Position numbers and translations under genes: made by a program. Below are positions 1 through 10,640 of a DNA stretch of 64,000 nt, one piece after another. Numbering within the stretch: the first letter of the stretch is position 1; each line of letters starts with the position of its first letter. Origin of the DNA: Salticus scenicus (taxonomy: Eukaryota; Arthropoda; Arachnida; Araneae; Salticidae). A model generated the notes under the pieces. It saw nothing but the letters and a program-made list of their open reading frames with translations, had not been told where the DNA came from and ran no database searches. The stretch is from NCBI GenBank assembly GCA_963930645.1, contig CAWVNO010000528.1, positions 62,001-126,000 of the forward strand, in the 5' to 3' direction.

Positions 1-186
1 TGTAAACGTCTCTTCAAATCAATGAATTTGATACAAATAGTTTCGCCCTACAGTGATTATTAAAGGAGATACCTGAGTTTTTAGACTTTTGAAATGTGGA
101 TTTTACACTTATGTATCCCCTTTAATAATTATTGCAGTACAAAACTTTTTATATGAAATTCATTACTTTGAAGAGACGTTTTCAGA
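1..186. mobile_element. MITE-like palindromic repeat, possibly cut by the window edge
   Basis: The outer arms AACGTCTCTTCAAA near 5-18 and TTTGAAGAGACGTTTTC near 168-184 are inverted. A second inner pair is also inverted: TGATTATTAAAGGAGATAC near 53-71 and GTATCCCCTTTAATAATTA near 113-131. The whole segment could fold into a stepped hairpin. It carries no coding sequence. The left boundary may lie outside the window, and I could not assign a target duplication. Confidence 0.5.
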
Positions 187-321
187 GATGCATCACAAGA
201 CATACTTTCCTGTTTGAAATTTTAAAGTTGCCCTCCCTAGCGGCACTACTACTACTACCCCCTTGCCCGGACCCAATTTTTGGACAAAGTATGCCGCCGT
301 TTTTTTTATTTTTTATTTTTT

Positions 322-1038
322 ACTTTCTTCTATATGCAACGCACAGAAAGTATTGGATTCGTGAAAATTTTCAACCTTCTTTTTTTGATGGATTTACACG
401 TTTTGGGATGTCCTGAACACGAATTGATAGTTTTTAGAAAATGTCTGTCTGTGTGTCTGTCTGTCTGTCGGTCTGTGTGTATCACGATTTTTGTGGACAC
501 TGAATCTCACGAACCATTCAATGAAATTTAACCAAACTTGTTATTTAGTTGCACCCTGACATAAACTGGTGCTGATTACATTTGGGGATCAATCGCTCAA
601 CAGGTGGCAGTGTGATCGCATTTTTTCTAAGTTTTTAACATGGCAGTATAGGACAAAATTTCGTATAAATGTACATAATGAGAGTTCTTTTTAACTTGTG
701 ATTGTAAAACTAATATGAATTATTGATAATAGTAGTAGTTATCTAGGAAAAAAATTCTGCGCATGTGGGGGCATCGCTTCCCCCCCTGGGTGGGTAAATT
801 TTCAAGATGGGTATCTTTCGAAAGGTCTCGTCAATGCTTTAAAAAACGAATGGTTGAGCCGTTAATCTGTGATAATTTAAAACAAGGTAATCGATTTTTT
901 TACTTTTAACGAAAAAAAAAAAAAAAAAAAAAACCTTGAAAAAAAAAAATCGTATTATTTTTTTTTTAAATATTGTTACTGAGTGAATTTGTATAGGAAA
1001 ATATAGAAGTAAGTCTTTTGGTGGCCACAACAAACTAG
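322..1038 (+). mobile_element. Family R1 repeat, HINE-like, complete copy
   Basis: The copy begins with ACTTTCTTCTAT followed within 20 bases by AGAAAGTATTGGATTCG. It then has a TGTC microsatellite at about 441-480 and a long poly(A)/poly(T) stretch. It ends with AAAATATAGAAGTAAGTC and a GGCCAC-containing tail closing on CTAGT. The first and last dozen bases are inverted repeats of each other. It has no protein-coding capacity. Related copies lie at about 1378, 4141, 29743 and 41430. Short terminal inverted repeats, an internal microsatellite and a CTAG end recall non-autonomous Helentron-type (HINE/DINE) elements; that class is inferred. Confidence 0.65.
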
Positions 1039-1377
1039 TTTTTTTTTACCTTGAAACCATCTGTATTATAAACTTATTAATTAACTCTTATTTAAAAAAT
1101 TGAAAGTCGAGTGTTTAATTCGAAATTTTAGGAAAATAAAACCTGTGTTTCTTATATTTTTCTTAAGTAATTAGACTATTCATATTATGTCCGATCTTCT
1201 GTTTTATAATTAAAATTAACAATATAGTAATTTGAAAAACATACATTTCATGTAGGTTATTATTATACTGAAAAGTGAAAGCGGTAATAATAATCATCAC
1301 ATTATACAATTTAAAAAAATGTGCACAACCAAAATATAAGGTGCCTACGGTGCCATCGTGATTTTTAAGCATTTTCA

Positions 1378-2085
1378 CTTTCTGCCATATTCAGTAGAAG
1401 GAAGTATTGGATTCGTAAAAATTTTCCACTTCCGGTTTTCGATTGATTAACACGTTTTGAGAAAGCCGGAACACGATTTTAGAATTTTTAGAAAATACCT
1501 GTCTGCTCTGTTAATGTGTGTGACAAAAATTTTGTGGAAACTACATCTCAGAAAATGCTACACAAATTTCAGAAAAATTATATATATTTGCAGCACGACA
1601 GAAATTATGGCCTATCAACTTTTGGTGCAGATCTTTCTGGTGCGAATCGCTGAACAGGTGTCTCTGGTATTGGGGGATTTCTCCCGTATAAGAGAAGGTT
1701 ACATCTCAGATTCTATTTCGTATAATTGAGCAAAATTCGGTAAGTGAGAAGGCTCATTGCAAAACATTATAATGATTAACTTTGAAAGCATATCGCATGT
1801 AGCTGGCTCTGCATTTTTTCCCTTTTCCTCATAAACGGAAAGGATATATCTCAGATTCTATTCAATATAATTGCACGAAACTAAGTAAATAAGACAGCCA
1901 TAATGAAATAATTTGCCTGTTCATTTTAGGTGCATATCGCCCAATGAGATGCGGTGCTGTGCTGCAATTTGCCTCGTGAATAGGAATGCTAAATCTCAAA
2001 TTATATAGAGAATAAATGTACCAAATTTAATATGTGAAATAGCCTTTATAAAAACGTATGCTTTTTTAAATTGAATGTACATAAG
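1378..2085 (+). mobile_element. Family R1 repeat, diverged copy
   Basis: It starts with CTTTCTGCCATATTCAGTAG then AAGTATTGGATTCGTAAAAA, matching the R1 head. Inside is a degenerate tandem duplication, in which the ATCTCAGATTCTATTY phrase recurs near 1702 and 1851, each followed by GTATAATTG- or ATATAATTG-like sequence. The 3' end with the ATAGAAGAAAGT arm is not recognisable, so the copy is probably 3'-truncated. Confidence 0.5.
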
Positions 2086-4140
2086 CCGACAGACCTGATT
2101 TTATTACCTGCTTTTTGTGATTTTGCACTTTGCAACGTCTTAGCATCTATTGATTAAAATCGCACCAAACTCCATAGGTAAAATCTTTATTGAAAGAAGG
2201 TAAGAGTTAACTTTTGTGTATGTTAAGTTGTAAGAGGGGATGATATATAGATTAGTAGTTAAAAAACACCGGTTCAAGAGCATGCGGGTGAGGCACAGAG
2301 GCACCGGCAAGTGGTGCGGATGTTACACCGTCCCCTGAGGGTCTAGATGATTTGACGTCAATCTTGAGACATCCTGTGACTTAATCGTGAAACGTGACGA
2401 GGGTATTAATTAATGTTGCTAATGAGTTTATATTAATGAGTGATTTTTGTAAAAGATGTTTTTTGGACTTGTTTGAAGGTTATTGTTTGTGAGTAATGAA
2501 TTATGAAAATTTAAAATAAATAAATAAATAAATAAATAAAATAAAAATATGAATTTAAGAAGAAGAAGAAGAAGAATTAATGATTTTGTTGCAAATATAT
2601 TATGAAAGAAAATGTAGAAATAAAGAGGATCGACTGGGATTCAAACCCGGCCCCTTGCAGTAAATATATTTCTATAGTGTGTGTGCGTGTGTGTGTGATT
2701 TTTCTATTATATGTCTGCACAGATCTCTTTAAACTGTGCAAACATATATTTTTGAAACTCATTTGAAGAGTTCTTTCTTCTTTGAAACCTCCCCTGAAAG
2801 GGGATTTCTTATTTTATTTTATTTTTTTGTTTAGGGGTCCCACCATCCACCCGCCGCAATTGAGCGACGCCCCAAATTTTTCAGTCTTCATTTATGGTCG
2901 TCTAAGTTTGAAATTTCTTAATTTCCACTCTTATATTCTTTTAAGTTTCAGATCTTCTTCGTTTATAATCTTCACTTTTTTTCAAATTTCAATTTTTTTT
3001 TCCATTTTTCTTATTTTTCAATTTTTTATTTTTATTTTTAATTTTTCCATTTTTCTAAATTTCCATTTCTTTTATTTTTTCATTTATCTGAATTTTCAGT
3101 TTTTTTTTCTTTCATTTTTTCTCAAATTTTTAATGTTATGTTTTAATGCCCGTAAGCTACAGAGCTGATACCATTATCCAAAATATATCGTTTTTCATCA
3201 AAGGGTGTTAAAGAAACTTTATTTTGTTTTAACGTATAAGTTTTGTGACACTCCTGCCTAATCCTTGTTTGTTCTGAGATGTTATATTTTAAATTTTTAA
3301 GGCAATTAACGTAATCTTGATAAAAAATAAATACAGATTAAAAATAAAAATTTACCAGATTGAAATTAATAATCATCCGTACTAAATTCTGTCTTTGACA
3401 AAATTTTTCGTTTCTTTTCTATTTTTTCATTTCTTTTTCTTTTAATTGCACAATGATTTAGTACTACAAAGGCAAAACTTTTAAAATATGTATGGAAAAA
3501 AAAAAAGTTGATACAGATATTTAAAATTCCAAAAAAATTATTTCTTACTATTGATTCAAATTTAAAATTTTTATTTTTTACTTTTATTTATTTATTTATT
3601 GCCTATTTCAAAGCTGTTTCCTCTTCTCTGCTGAATAATATGAAATTTCGAAGCTATTTCTGAAATTCCAATGTTTCATTGGAAGCCCATACATCTTGTA
3701 AGACAATACGTCGAATAATGTTTTCCATAACCTTTCTCAAAATATAATTCAACCCGAATTTACAATGTATTACCTTTTTGTTCTATTATTGCACTCTGTT
3801 TTAACAATTGAAGATGTCACATATTCCTCAAAAGAATTTCGTTCTCCAGGTGAAAAATCTAGATGTACGCTTTATTCATAACTATTATTTTTGTTTATAT
3901 ATACATATTAACAAAGAGTCTCCATATTATTTTTGAAAGTAATGAATTTATGAGAATTTCTTTCTATTCGATCAATAAAATAGAAAGAACATATAATTTT
4001 TAATTGCGTAATAAATACATATATTTATTTCTAATGCTTTTCAAAACTGATTGCAATTATTTCACATTCAATGTAAAGTATAAATTCAATAATGATTTCC
4101 ACAGATAAATTTTTAACAATATTTCTTATTAACTCTATTA
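2086..4140. other. No gene seen; simple repeats and T-rich DNA
   Basis: This stretch contains an (AAAT)n run at about 2512-2546, a GAA run at 2558-2576, a GT-rich run near 2680-2697, and a very T-rich block at 2800-3130. A tRNA B-box-like motif (GGGTTTGAATCCC on the minus strand) sits near 2638-2655, but no cloverleaf is seen around it. The open frames here are low-complexity translations of T-rich DNA. The (AAAT)n run may be the tail of an old retroposon. Confidence 0.55.
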
Positions 4141-4757
4141 TATTTTACTTTCTTCAGTACACAAGAAGAATCTATTGAATTCGTAAAAACTTTCGACTTC
4201 CGATTTCGGGAGACTTACACGTTTCAAGATGTCCTGAAAGCGATTTGACAAAACACAAAAAATTTCTCTGTTAGTAACCATAATATTTTGAACGCCGAGT
4301 CTCACGAACGAAATTCAACAAAAATTTATATTAGTTGGAAATAAATTAGTGCTGATTAGATTTTGAGACATATCTCCTCGAAGGTAGCTCTACATTCTTC
4401 AATTTTTCCCATTTAAAGGATTTTATACTAATTTATAAACACACAAAACTTTAAGCCACGGTGGAAAACTCAGAGCTGCCAACCTAATCCGGCAAATTGT
4501 TAGTACCACCCCTTTTTCTACACCAATAATTTTTTAGAGTTTTTTTCTTCTTAATTCACCGTAAATATATTTGAAGAAAATTACTTTAAAAATTAAGTGG
4601 TGTAGAAAAAGGGGCGGTACTAACAATTTGCCGGATTAGGTTGGCAGCTCTGAAAACTATATTGATTCGATTTGGGACATCGATCATCTGCTGACATTTC
4701 ACACTGCTCTGCTGTAATTTAACTCCATCCAAGAGAAGGCAATATCACACTTTGGGA
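4141..4757 (+). mobile_element. Family R1 repeat, split by a MITE
   Basis: The head reads TTTACTTTCTTCAGTACACA then GAATTCGTAAAAACTTTCGA and ACACGTTTCAAGATGTCCTG, an eroded version of the R1 head. The body resumes after the MITE at 4471-4652 with text resembling other R1 copies (CATCTGCTGACATTTCACAC, AGAGAAGGCAATATCAC). The right boundary is approximate. Confidence 0.5.
4471..4652. mobile_element. 182-bp MITE with 55-bp TIRs and 6-bp TSD
   Basis: The left TIR at 4471-4525 starts CAGAGCTGCCAACCTAATCC. The right TIR at 4598-4652 is its reverse complement with one visible mismatch (A/G in the ACCRCCCC part). Direct duplications AAAACT flank it at 4465-4470 and 4653-4658. The interior is AT-rich and non-coding. 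The high TIR identity argues for a fairly recent insertion. The superfamily is not assigned: a CAG start with a 6-bp TSD does not fit the usual 8-bp hAT duplication. Confidence 0.85.
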
Positions 4758-5070
4758 GGCATACTATTTAACAGGGAGCAGCCCCCGCTCATCACTCTTG
4801 GAGCGATGTAGAGCGCTTCTAAGGGGACTACTCGCAGTTTATTGAAAAACTCAAATGAAAAAAAAAAGAAGAAAAAGAAAAATACAAAATTCGCCAGGCC
4901 TAATCCGGTCTAAGCCGACAGTGGGCGATTATTCAGGAGCTAAAATTGCCCCACGCGACAGGTGGCATGAAGTATTAATACAGATGACACTAGGCTTGGA
5001 AGCACAGGTCTTGGGATTTTGTAGATTGTTCATGTTAACTTGATAATGTTCATAAATTCATTAGATACAT

Positions 5071-5434
5071 ATGTTGCTGGGGTTTGCTGCGCACTTGATT
5101 ACTACACTGAAAGAACTGTGCAAGAACTGGAGAAACTGTGCAGAATGTAGATGGTGGGCGGGCAGGCTCGAGGACTTTAACACAGTCTTCCAAGCGGAAC
5201 TGTTTGCAATTAAGAAAGCCCTTGATTGGGCAGCTCTAAATTATAAACAACAACAAATTAGCATTTATAGTGACAGTCTTTCGGGCCTGCTTGCTATTGC
5301 GCGCCACCGGAGTAGACATCTACAAATCCTGGAAATCAAGGAATCCCTAATGAACCCTAATCTTAAATGCACCCTGGCACACGTTTCTGCCCACAGGGGA
5401 GTGCTCGGAAATGAGCTTCCCGACTCCCTAGCCA
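5071..5434 (+). pseudogene. RNase H domain relic of a non-LTR retrotransposon (LINE)
   Basis: The frame encodes an RNase H core typical of I/Jockey/R1-group LINEs. It has VFQAELFAIKKAL (catalytic E), then IYSDSLSGLLAI (catalytic D), then AHRGVLGNELPDSLAREA, the usual H-x-G-x-x-GNE-x-AD end with A changed to P. The first catalytic strand (TDGS-like) is missing or decayed upstream, and no reverse transcriptase precedes it. The frame is cut at its 3' end by the inverted-repeat element at 5435. This is a dead fragment; RNase H would remove RNA from RNA:DNA hybrids during target-primed reverse transcription. Confidence 0.8.
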
Positions 5435-5714
5435 GGGAGGCATACTATTGTAACAATCGCAGCTATCGTAGGTCACAAGTCGGTTCGTACACTCCGCAGC
5501 AAAAATATCCGAACACTAGAATCCGAGAACTATCCGCACACTGTTCTTAGACAGACTAAGAGCATGAATCAACAAGGATTTATTTAACAAAGCAGTATTA
5601 AGTGTACTTTTTTAAGACGGGGATTATTGTTAGTGCTCGGATACTTTTGCTGCGGAGTGTACGAACCGACTTGTGACCTACGATAGCTGCGATTGTTACA
5701 ATAGTATGCCTCCC
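5435..5714. mobile_element. Inverted-repeat element, TIRs about 80 bp
   Basis: The left arm from 5435 begins GGGAGGCATACTATTGTAAC and runs through GGTTCGTACACTCCGCAGCA to about 5515. The right arm, about 5633-5714, is its near-perfect reverse complement and ends at AATAGTATGCCTCCC. The loop is about 115 bp and non-coding. I see no clear target duplication. The terminal 15-mer GGGAGGCATACTATT also occurs as a direct repeat at 4754-4768, to the left of the LINE relic. Confidence 0.7.
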
Positions 5715-5869
5715 TTTATATGATAAATAAGTGCAGAAAAGTTCGAATGGTAGATAGATATTATGCAAAAGGTTACTGATTCAATTTGGATGTATATTAA
5801 GTAAAAAAGGTCACTACTGTTATTCACTTTCTATGACTTTTTAGATTGCTATATTTCAGCTATTATATC

Positions 5870-6246
5870 TGTAACGTGATGTGAAGATAATAATAAATAC
5901 TCATCTCTCTCTTTCACAAACAGAAACTATATTAAACATACACAGATTTGAATATGCGTTGAAAACAAAAGGTGCGATAGAACATTGCGATTGAATAATT
6001 GACATAAAACAATATAATGCAAGTAATAATGCGAAGTAATAATTGCGAATAATGCGAAAGGTAGCATGCAAGCTACCGTGCGGATGGTTCGTTGAACGCT
6101 TTCTGTTTTAGTAGAGTTTAGATGTTCGTGCCTGTTGAACAGAAAAAAGTAAAGTTGAGATGAAAACAGTTAAGTCGAAAGTGTCATTGAGTGTGGACTT
6201 AGATTTTGTTAGGAATCGAATATGACTGGATGGTGGGAATCGAACA
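5870..6246 (-). repeat. 3' LTR of the BEL/Pao element
   Basis: This aligns over its length with 12155-12560. Shared blocks include TTTGAATATGCGTTGAAAAC, AAGGTAGCATGCAAGCTACC and AACAGAAAAAAGTAAAGTTG. It is about 29 bp shorter than the 5' LTR because of an indel around the middle (6085-6110). The differences between the two LTRs show that the insertion is not recent. Confidence 0.88.
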
Positions 6247-6262
6247 TGACTCCCACCCTATC
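6247..6262 (-). promoter_or_regulatory. Putative polypurine tract of the BEL element
   Basis: Just upstream of the 3' LTR on the minus strand is AGGGTGGGAGTCA, a short purine-rich stretch in the position where plus-strand priming takes place. This rests on position and composition only. Confidence 0.4.
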
Positions 6263-6335
6263 AGGGCGTTAGTCCTGATAAAAAGGAAGAACAACAATTT
6301 TGTTTATCGTTGTTTTAAAAACTGAGTCTTTAGTT

Positions 6336-6594
6336 TTAATAGACACTATTCTGACTTAGTCCATCGCTACCGGTGTGAACCTTTGTAATTCGACCAATTG
6401 GCCAGGATAGGGGTGAGCAACTGTTGTCTATGATGACTACCAATTCTTCTTCCTTGGTATTTGTTGCAGGATGTTGCCATTTATTTCGTAATTGCAAGGA
6501 ACAGAGATATTCCTTTTTCCAAGCCCTAGAAATATATCGTCTCATTTTTTGCACAAGTTGCCATCGGTTCATGAGATTCCTGCTACAGTATAGT
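6336..6594 (-). pseudogene. BEL/Pao C-terminal domain (DUF5641 type)
   Basis: The frame starts with NRWQLVQKMRRYISRAWKKE then YLCSLQLRNKW and continues with PLSWPIGRITKVHTGSDG, the usual end of BEL polyproteins after the integrase core. It lies across the hAT insertion from the integrase part. Removing the insertion and one copy of the target duplication leaves a continuous reading frame between the two parts. The frame ends about 90 bases before the 3' LTR. Confidence 0.8.
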
Positions 6595-7137
6595 CAGTGT
6601 CTGATTTAAGGCAGGATTCGAGGCATGTGCCTGGGCCCTCACATCACACTGAGGGGCCTCCAAGAAATTCCATCATACATTTAAAAAAATAGTTTAAATG
6701 AAAAATTTCTAAATTTGTTATAATGATCGTTGTTTTTTCGTCAATGGATGGAGGTATTACTGCGTTGTTTTATAAATAGGCGGTATGATTTCTCAAGGAA
6801 ACTATCAGCTAATTGAAAGTAATTGCAATATTTTCGCTAAACGCAAATACAACTGCATACTACCCATACTGCATTTCAAACTCTTACAAAGGCTAACTAA
6901 ATCCAAGGCATGCACTGCAGAGCAGATACACAGGCGCGATGTACATTGATCCGATAGACAAGCATCGGATCTAGTTAAGCCTTCTTTACTCTTACCAATA
7001 AAATGAAAAGTGAAGTGAAGAGAATTTTTAGACGCATGAATCGAAAGTATGCTGTTTGTTGTAATATTAAAGTACAAGGAGAAGGGGGCCATTGAACATG
7101 AGTGCCCTGGGCCTCCTAGTGATTATATCGGTCCCTG
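6595..7137. mobile_element. Non-autonomous hAT inserted in BEL pol
   Basis: The left end CAGTGTCTGATTTAAG and the right end, read in reverse complement as CAGGGACCGATATAATC, are imperfect TIRs. The flanking 8-mers AGTATAGT (6587-6594) and AGGATAGT (7138-7145) match at 7 of 8 positions, the size expected for hAT. The subterminal GGCCC-rich sequence is also shared between both ends. There is no transposase. Confidence 0.82.
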
Positions 7138-8416
7138 AGGATAGTCGTTCATCTGCAGGTGAAAGCATGTCATCACCTGTAAGAAAATGTGATGGGGTGA
7201 GAACATTAATAGAGTCTGTATTAGAATCAGTACTTTTAAAGAGGGGGCGTGAATTTAATAAGGATTCAATTTGTGTTAATAAAATGCTCAATTCCTCAAA
7301 TGTCAAGCGTGTATCACCGATTACTCGTTTAATGTGAAATTTACAAGAACGTATTGCAGCTTCCCAAATTCCTCCGAAATGAGGTGATGCGGGAGGAATA
7401 AAATGCCACTCTATTGCAACTTGTGTTAAATAGTGTTCTACGTATTCGTTTCTTGGTAAAGACAACATTTGTTTTATTTCATCGAGTTTCCTTTTAGCAC
7501 CAACAAAATTGGTAGCGTTATCGCTGTAAATATGACTAGGTGACCCACGTCTAGCACTGAAACGTCGTAAGGCAGCTATAAATGCGTCAGTCGTCAAATC
7601 GCTGACAGCTTCGATGTGTTTTGCTTTTGTAGCAAGGCAAATGTACAAAGCTATGTATCCTTTTGTTGTTTTAGAGCCACGACCCTTGTTAAATTTTATA
7701 TACATTGGACCAGCATAGTCCACACCACATGCAAAGAAAGATCGCTCGAGATTTACTCGATGTGGTGGCAAGTATCCCATGAGCTGGGTTGTAGAAGTAG
7801 CTTTGAAACGGAAGCATTTCAGGCATTTATTAACAAGCTTATTGATTAATCTTTTTCCACCAATGATCCAATATGCTTGTTTTATAATGTGGGATAACAA
7901 TGATGGTCCTGCATGCAAGTGTGCAATATGTTTCTCTTGTATAATAAGTTCGCACAATTTGTGTTTAGCCGGCAATATTACCGGATGCTTTTCGTTAAAT
8001 GATAATTGAGCATTTTGTAAGCGAACTCCCACCCGTAACAGACCGGTCTGGTCAATGAATGGGTGTAGAGAGTGTAAATGACTTTTTCTAGACAAAATGT
8101 TTTGATTCTTGATGTGTTTTAAGTCTTCGTGAAAGTATTTATTTTGTACCCATCGAATGATGTTCTCTTCGGCGTGTTTAGTTTCCCTACATGTAAGAGG
8201 GGAACAAGAATCATTTGTTGAGAAATGAACTTTACTTGCTGATTTGCAGTTATTAATGAATCTTATGCAATATGCCAGAATGCGTTTGATTTTAAAAAGT
8301 GAAGAAAATTTATTGAATAGTTGATCATAAAGATCATTAGATGTATCAATATGGTAAGACAAAATGGGATCAGCTTTCTTAGTAGCCAACTTGGGCCATT
8401 CCACCACAAGTTGCAT
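7138..8416 (-). pseudogene. BEL/Pao integrase
   Basis: This is the longest intact stretch of the element. An H2C2 zinc-binding region (HLHAGPSLLSHI ... CLKCFRFKA) precedes an integrase core. The core keeps all three catalytic acids: D in CGVDYAGP, D in IYSDNATNFVG and E in FGGIWEAAI. The frame runs on into LTPSHFLTGDDMLSPADERL and is then cut by the hAT element at 7137. The last residues of the open frame are translated from that transposon. The enzyme would join element cDNA to the genome. Confidence 0.88.
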
Positions 8417-9125
8417 TCAGGTAAACTTTTAGGATCGATGCCCCGAGAAGCGATATCAGCGGGGTTTTCTTTAGATGGAACGTGTCTCCAATGTTTTGTG
8501 GGAAGAACATCTAATATTTGTGAAGTTCTATTTGCAACAAAAGTTTTCCACTTACGTGGATGTACGGATAACCAAGAAAGAACAACTGTTGAATCTGTCC
8601 ATGCGTAAATGTCAAAATTATAATTTTCTAATATTTTTATGACTGAACAAAATAACTTAGATAATAAATAAGCACCACAAAGTTCTAATTTGGGAACGGA
8701 AATTTGCTTGATAGGAGCTACTTTAGTTTTGGCAACTAAGAGGGAGACTTTTGATTTGTTATCATGAGTCTGTCGACAATAGATTGCAGCGGCGTAAGCA
8801 TACGTTGACGCATCGCTGAAACCATGTAATTCAAATGTACTATCGGATGAAAGCGTGACGCATCTAGGAACAGAAAATTGGCTTATTTTATTGAATGAAT
8901 TCTCATATTTAATGAGCTACTCTTCAAATTGTTGCGGAATAGGAGAATCCCAGTCTCCTTTTGTTAACCAGAGTTTTGATAAAAAAATTTTAACACTACT
9001 GTACAAGGTGAAATTAACCCTAAAGGATCAAAAATGCGTGCGGATTCAGACAAAATGCGTCTTTTTGTTAGTGGTGGTTTGAGTGTAAGTGCGGTTTTGA
9101 AAATAAATGTATCTGCTAAAGAGTT
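8400..9125 (-). pseudogene. BEL/Pao RNase H domain
   Basis: On the minus strand, after RRILSESARIFDPLGL and a frameshift, a Trp-to-stop TAG lies near 8920. The frame then reopens with ELHGFSDASTYAYAAAIYC, PKLELCGAYLLSKL, AWTDSTVVLSWL and NPADIASRG. These supply the D-E-D-D residues of RNase H in the order expected for BEL. A frameshift near 8385 links it to the integrase frame. The RNase H core is better preserved than its flanks. Confidence 0.78.
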
Positions 9126-10043
9126 TCAGTAAAGCCCTAGAACTTTAGAACTTTCATTATTGTTTGGTATTATTTTAAAGTCTGTATCAGTGATGCAATT
9201 TTCTCGAAACTCCGTAAGGAATTCATTCGAATTGGAATTCCACTTTCTCAAATGAAACCCATGTTCCTGCAAAACATTAGCAGTTTCCTTAGCAATTAAT
9301 ATTGCGCTATTAACCGAGTTTGAACCAGATATCAATTCATCCATATATATATCTTTTAACAAAGTACGCGAGACGAGTGTATTTTGATTATAATCTAGAG
9401 CGATTTGCTTAATGCACCTAGTGACCAAAAAGGATGCTGGAGCAAGGCCATATGTAACTGTCTTCAATTTATATTCTTTTATTTCCTCATTGGGGTTCTA
9501 TCTCCAAAGGATTTTTTGATAATTTTGATCGTCCTCAGAAATTAAAACCTGGCGGTACATTTTCTCCACGTCTGCAGAAAAAACTATCTCCGGTAATTGA
9601 AAATTAAGTAAGATCTCAAAAATGTCTTGTTCTAATTTAGGGCCAATACCCAAAACTGAATTTAATGATTTACCATCAGAAGTTTTACAGGAACCGTCAA
9701 AAACGACTCTTAATTTAGTGGTAGTGCTAGAAGGTTTAATAACTGCGTGATGAGGTAGGAAATATTGTTCCCTTTGAGAAATATTTAGCGAATTCTGAGT
9801 AATTGCCTCCATGCGTCTTAATTGTTCGTATTCATATAAAAAATCCTTATATTGTTGTTCGAATTCCGGATTTTCAGAAAATTTCCTCTCCATTGCATAT
9901 AATCGGGAAAGGGCAGCGGGCTTTGTATTACATAATTCTGATTTGCATTTATAAAATGGTCGTTTTACCACAAAACGGCCTTCTGGATTAATTGAATAAT
10001 TTTCCTGAAAATGTGACTTTACAAACTGTTCCTCGGGTGAAAG
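9126..10043 (-). pseudogene. BEL/Pao reverse transcriptase domain
   Basis: The motifs in order are YFLPHHAVIKPSSTTTKLRV followed by VFDGS (fingers), FSADVEKMYRQV (first catalytic D), TYGLAPASFLVTRCI, and YMDEL in place of the usual YVDD/YMDD catalytic box. An in-frame TAG at about 9498 and a TGA near 9134 interrupt an otherwise continuous frame. The D-to-E change in the catalytic box and the stops both predict no activity. The domain would copy the element RNA into DNA. Confidence 0.85.
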
Positions 10044-10640
10044 TTACTTCTCACTTGGATTAAAAACTTCTTCTAATTCCCCAAAACGTTTTAGCTCACT
10101 ATCAATATTAGTTTCATAAATATGTAAATTTGACATCGAATTAGATTTTGTCTGAGATTCAGGTAATTTTTCGGATACGAGAAAACCAAAAATTGAATTT
10201 TGAGCAATTAAACCATTCTCAGTACAAATTGTTTGACCAGGAAGTAAAATAGAAAAAAAATAATCAGATCCCAAAATCATGTCAATTTTACTTAGAATTT
10301 CAAATTTGGGATCGGCCAGTTGCATATTTTTTAAATGCGAAAAATGTTCTTTGTTTATTTTCTCTGATGGCAATGGAGCTGTTAATTTATCTAATACAAA
10401 ATTTTGCATGGATAACTTGACATCGGAATCGGGAATGGAAATTAAATTAATGTCTGTATAACCTTTAATTATTGCAATTTTTGAATTTGCCAACGGTTTG
10501 ACGGGAAATCTTGCATTTTTTCTCTCATAACCTAAAACACTCATACATGATTCAGTGATAAAAGAACTTTCAGAGCCTGAATCGCATAAAATTTTTATCA
10601 CATGTCTCTGACCCATTGAAATAAATATAAGCGCAAGCTG
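10044..10640 (-). pseudogene. BEL/Pao aspartic protease domain
   Basis: The frame contains KILCDSGSESSFITESC, a retropepsin-like active-site loop (D-S-G) followed by the hydrophobic and DMILGSDYF-type flap and second-lobe segments of the BEL peptidase (DUF1758 type). It would cleave the Gag-Pol polyprotein. It ends at an in-frame TAA at 10044, yet the same frame continues with EEQFVKSHF toward the reverse transcriptase, so this stop is an inactivating mutation rather than a domain end. Confidence 0.8.

Noticed and set aside
2782..3168. Open frame of 128 codons rich in F, I, L
   Set aside because: It is encoded by a T-rich low-complexity tract and has no domain or conserved pattern.
4855..5043. 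Basic open frame before the LINE relic
   Set aside because: It starts in a poly(A) tract, has no LINE motif and is not in a frame continuous with the RNase H part.
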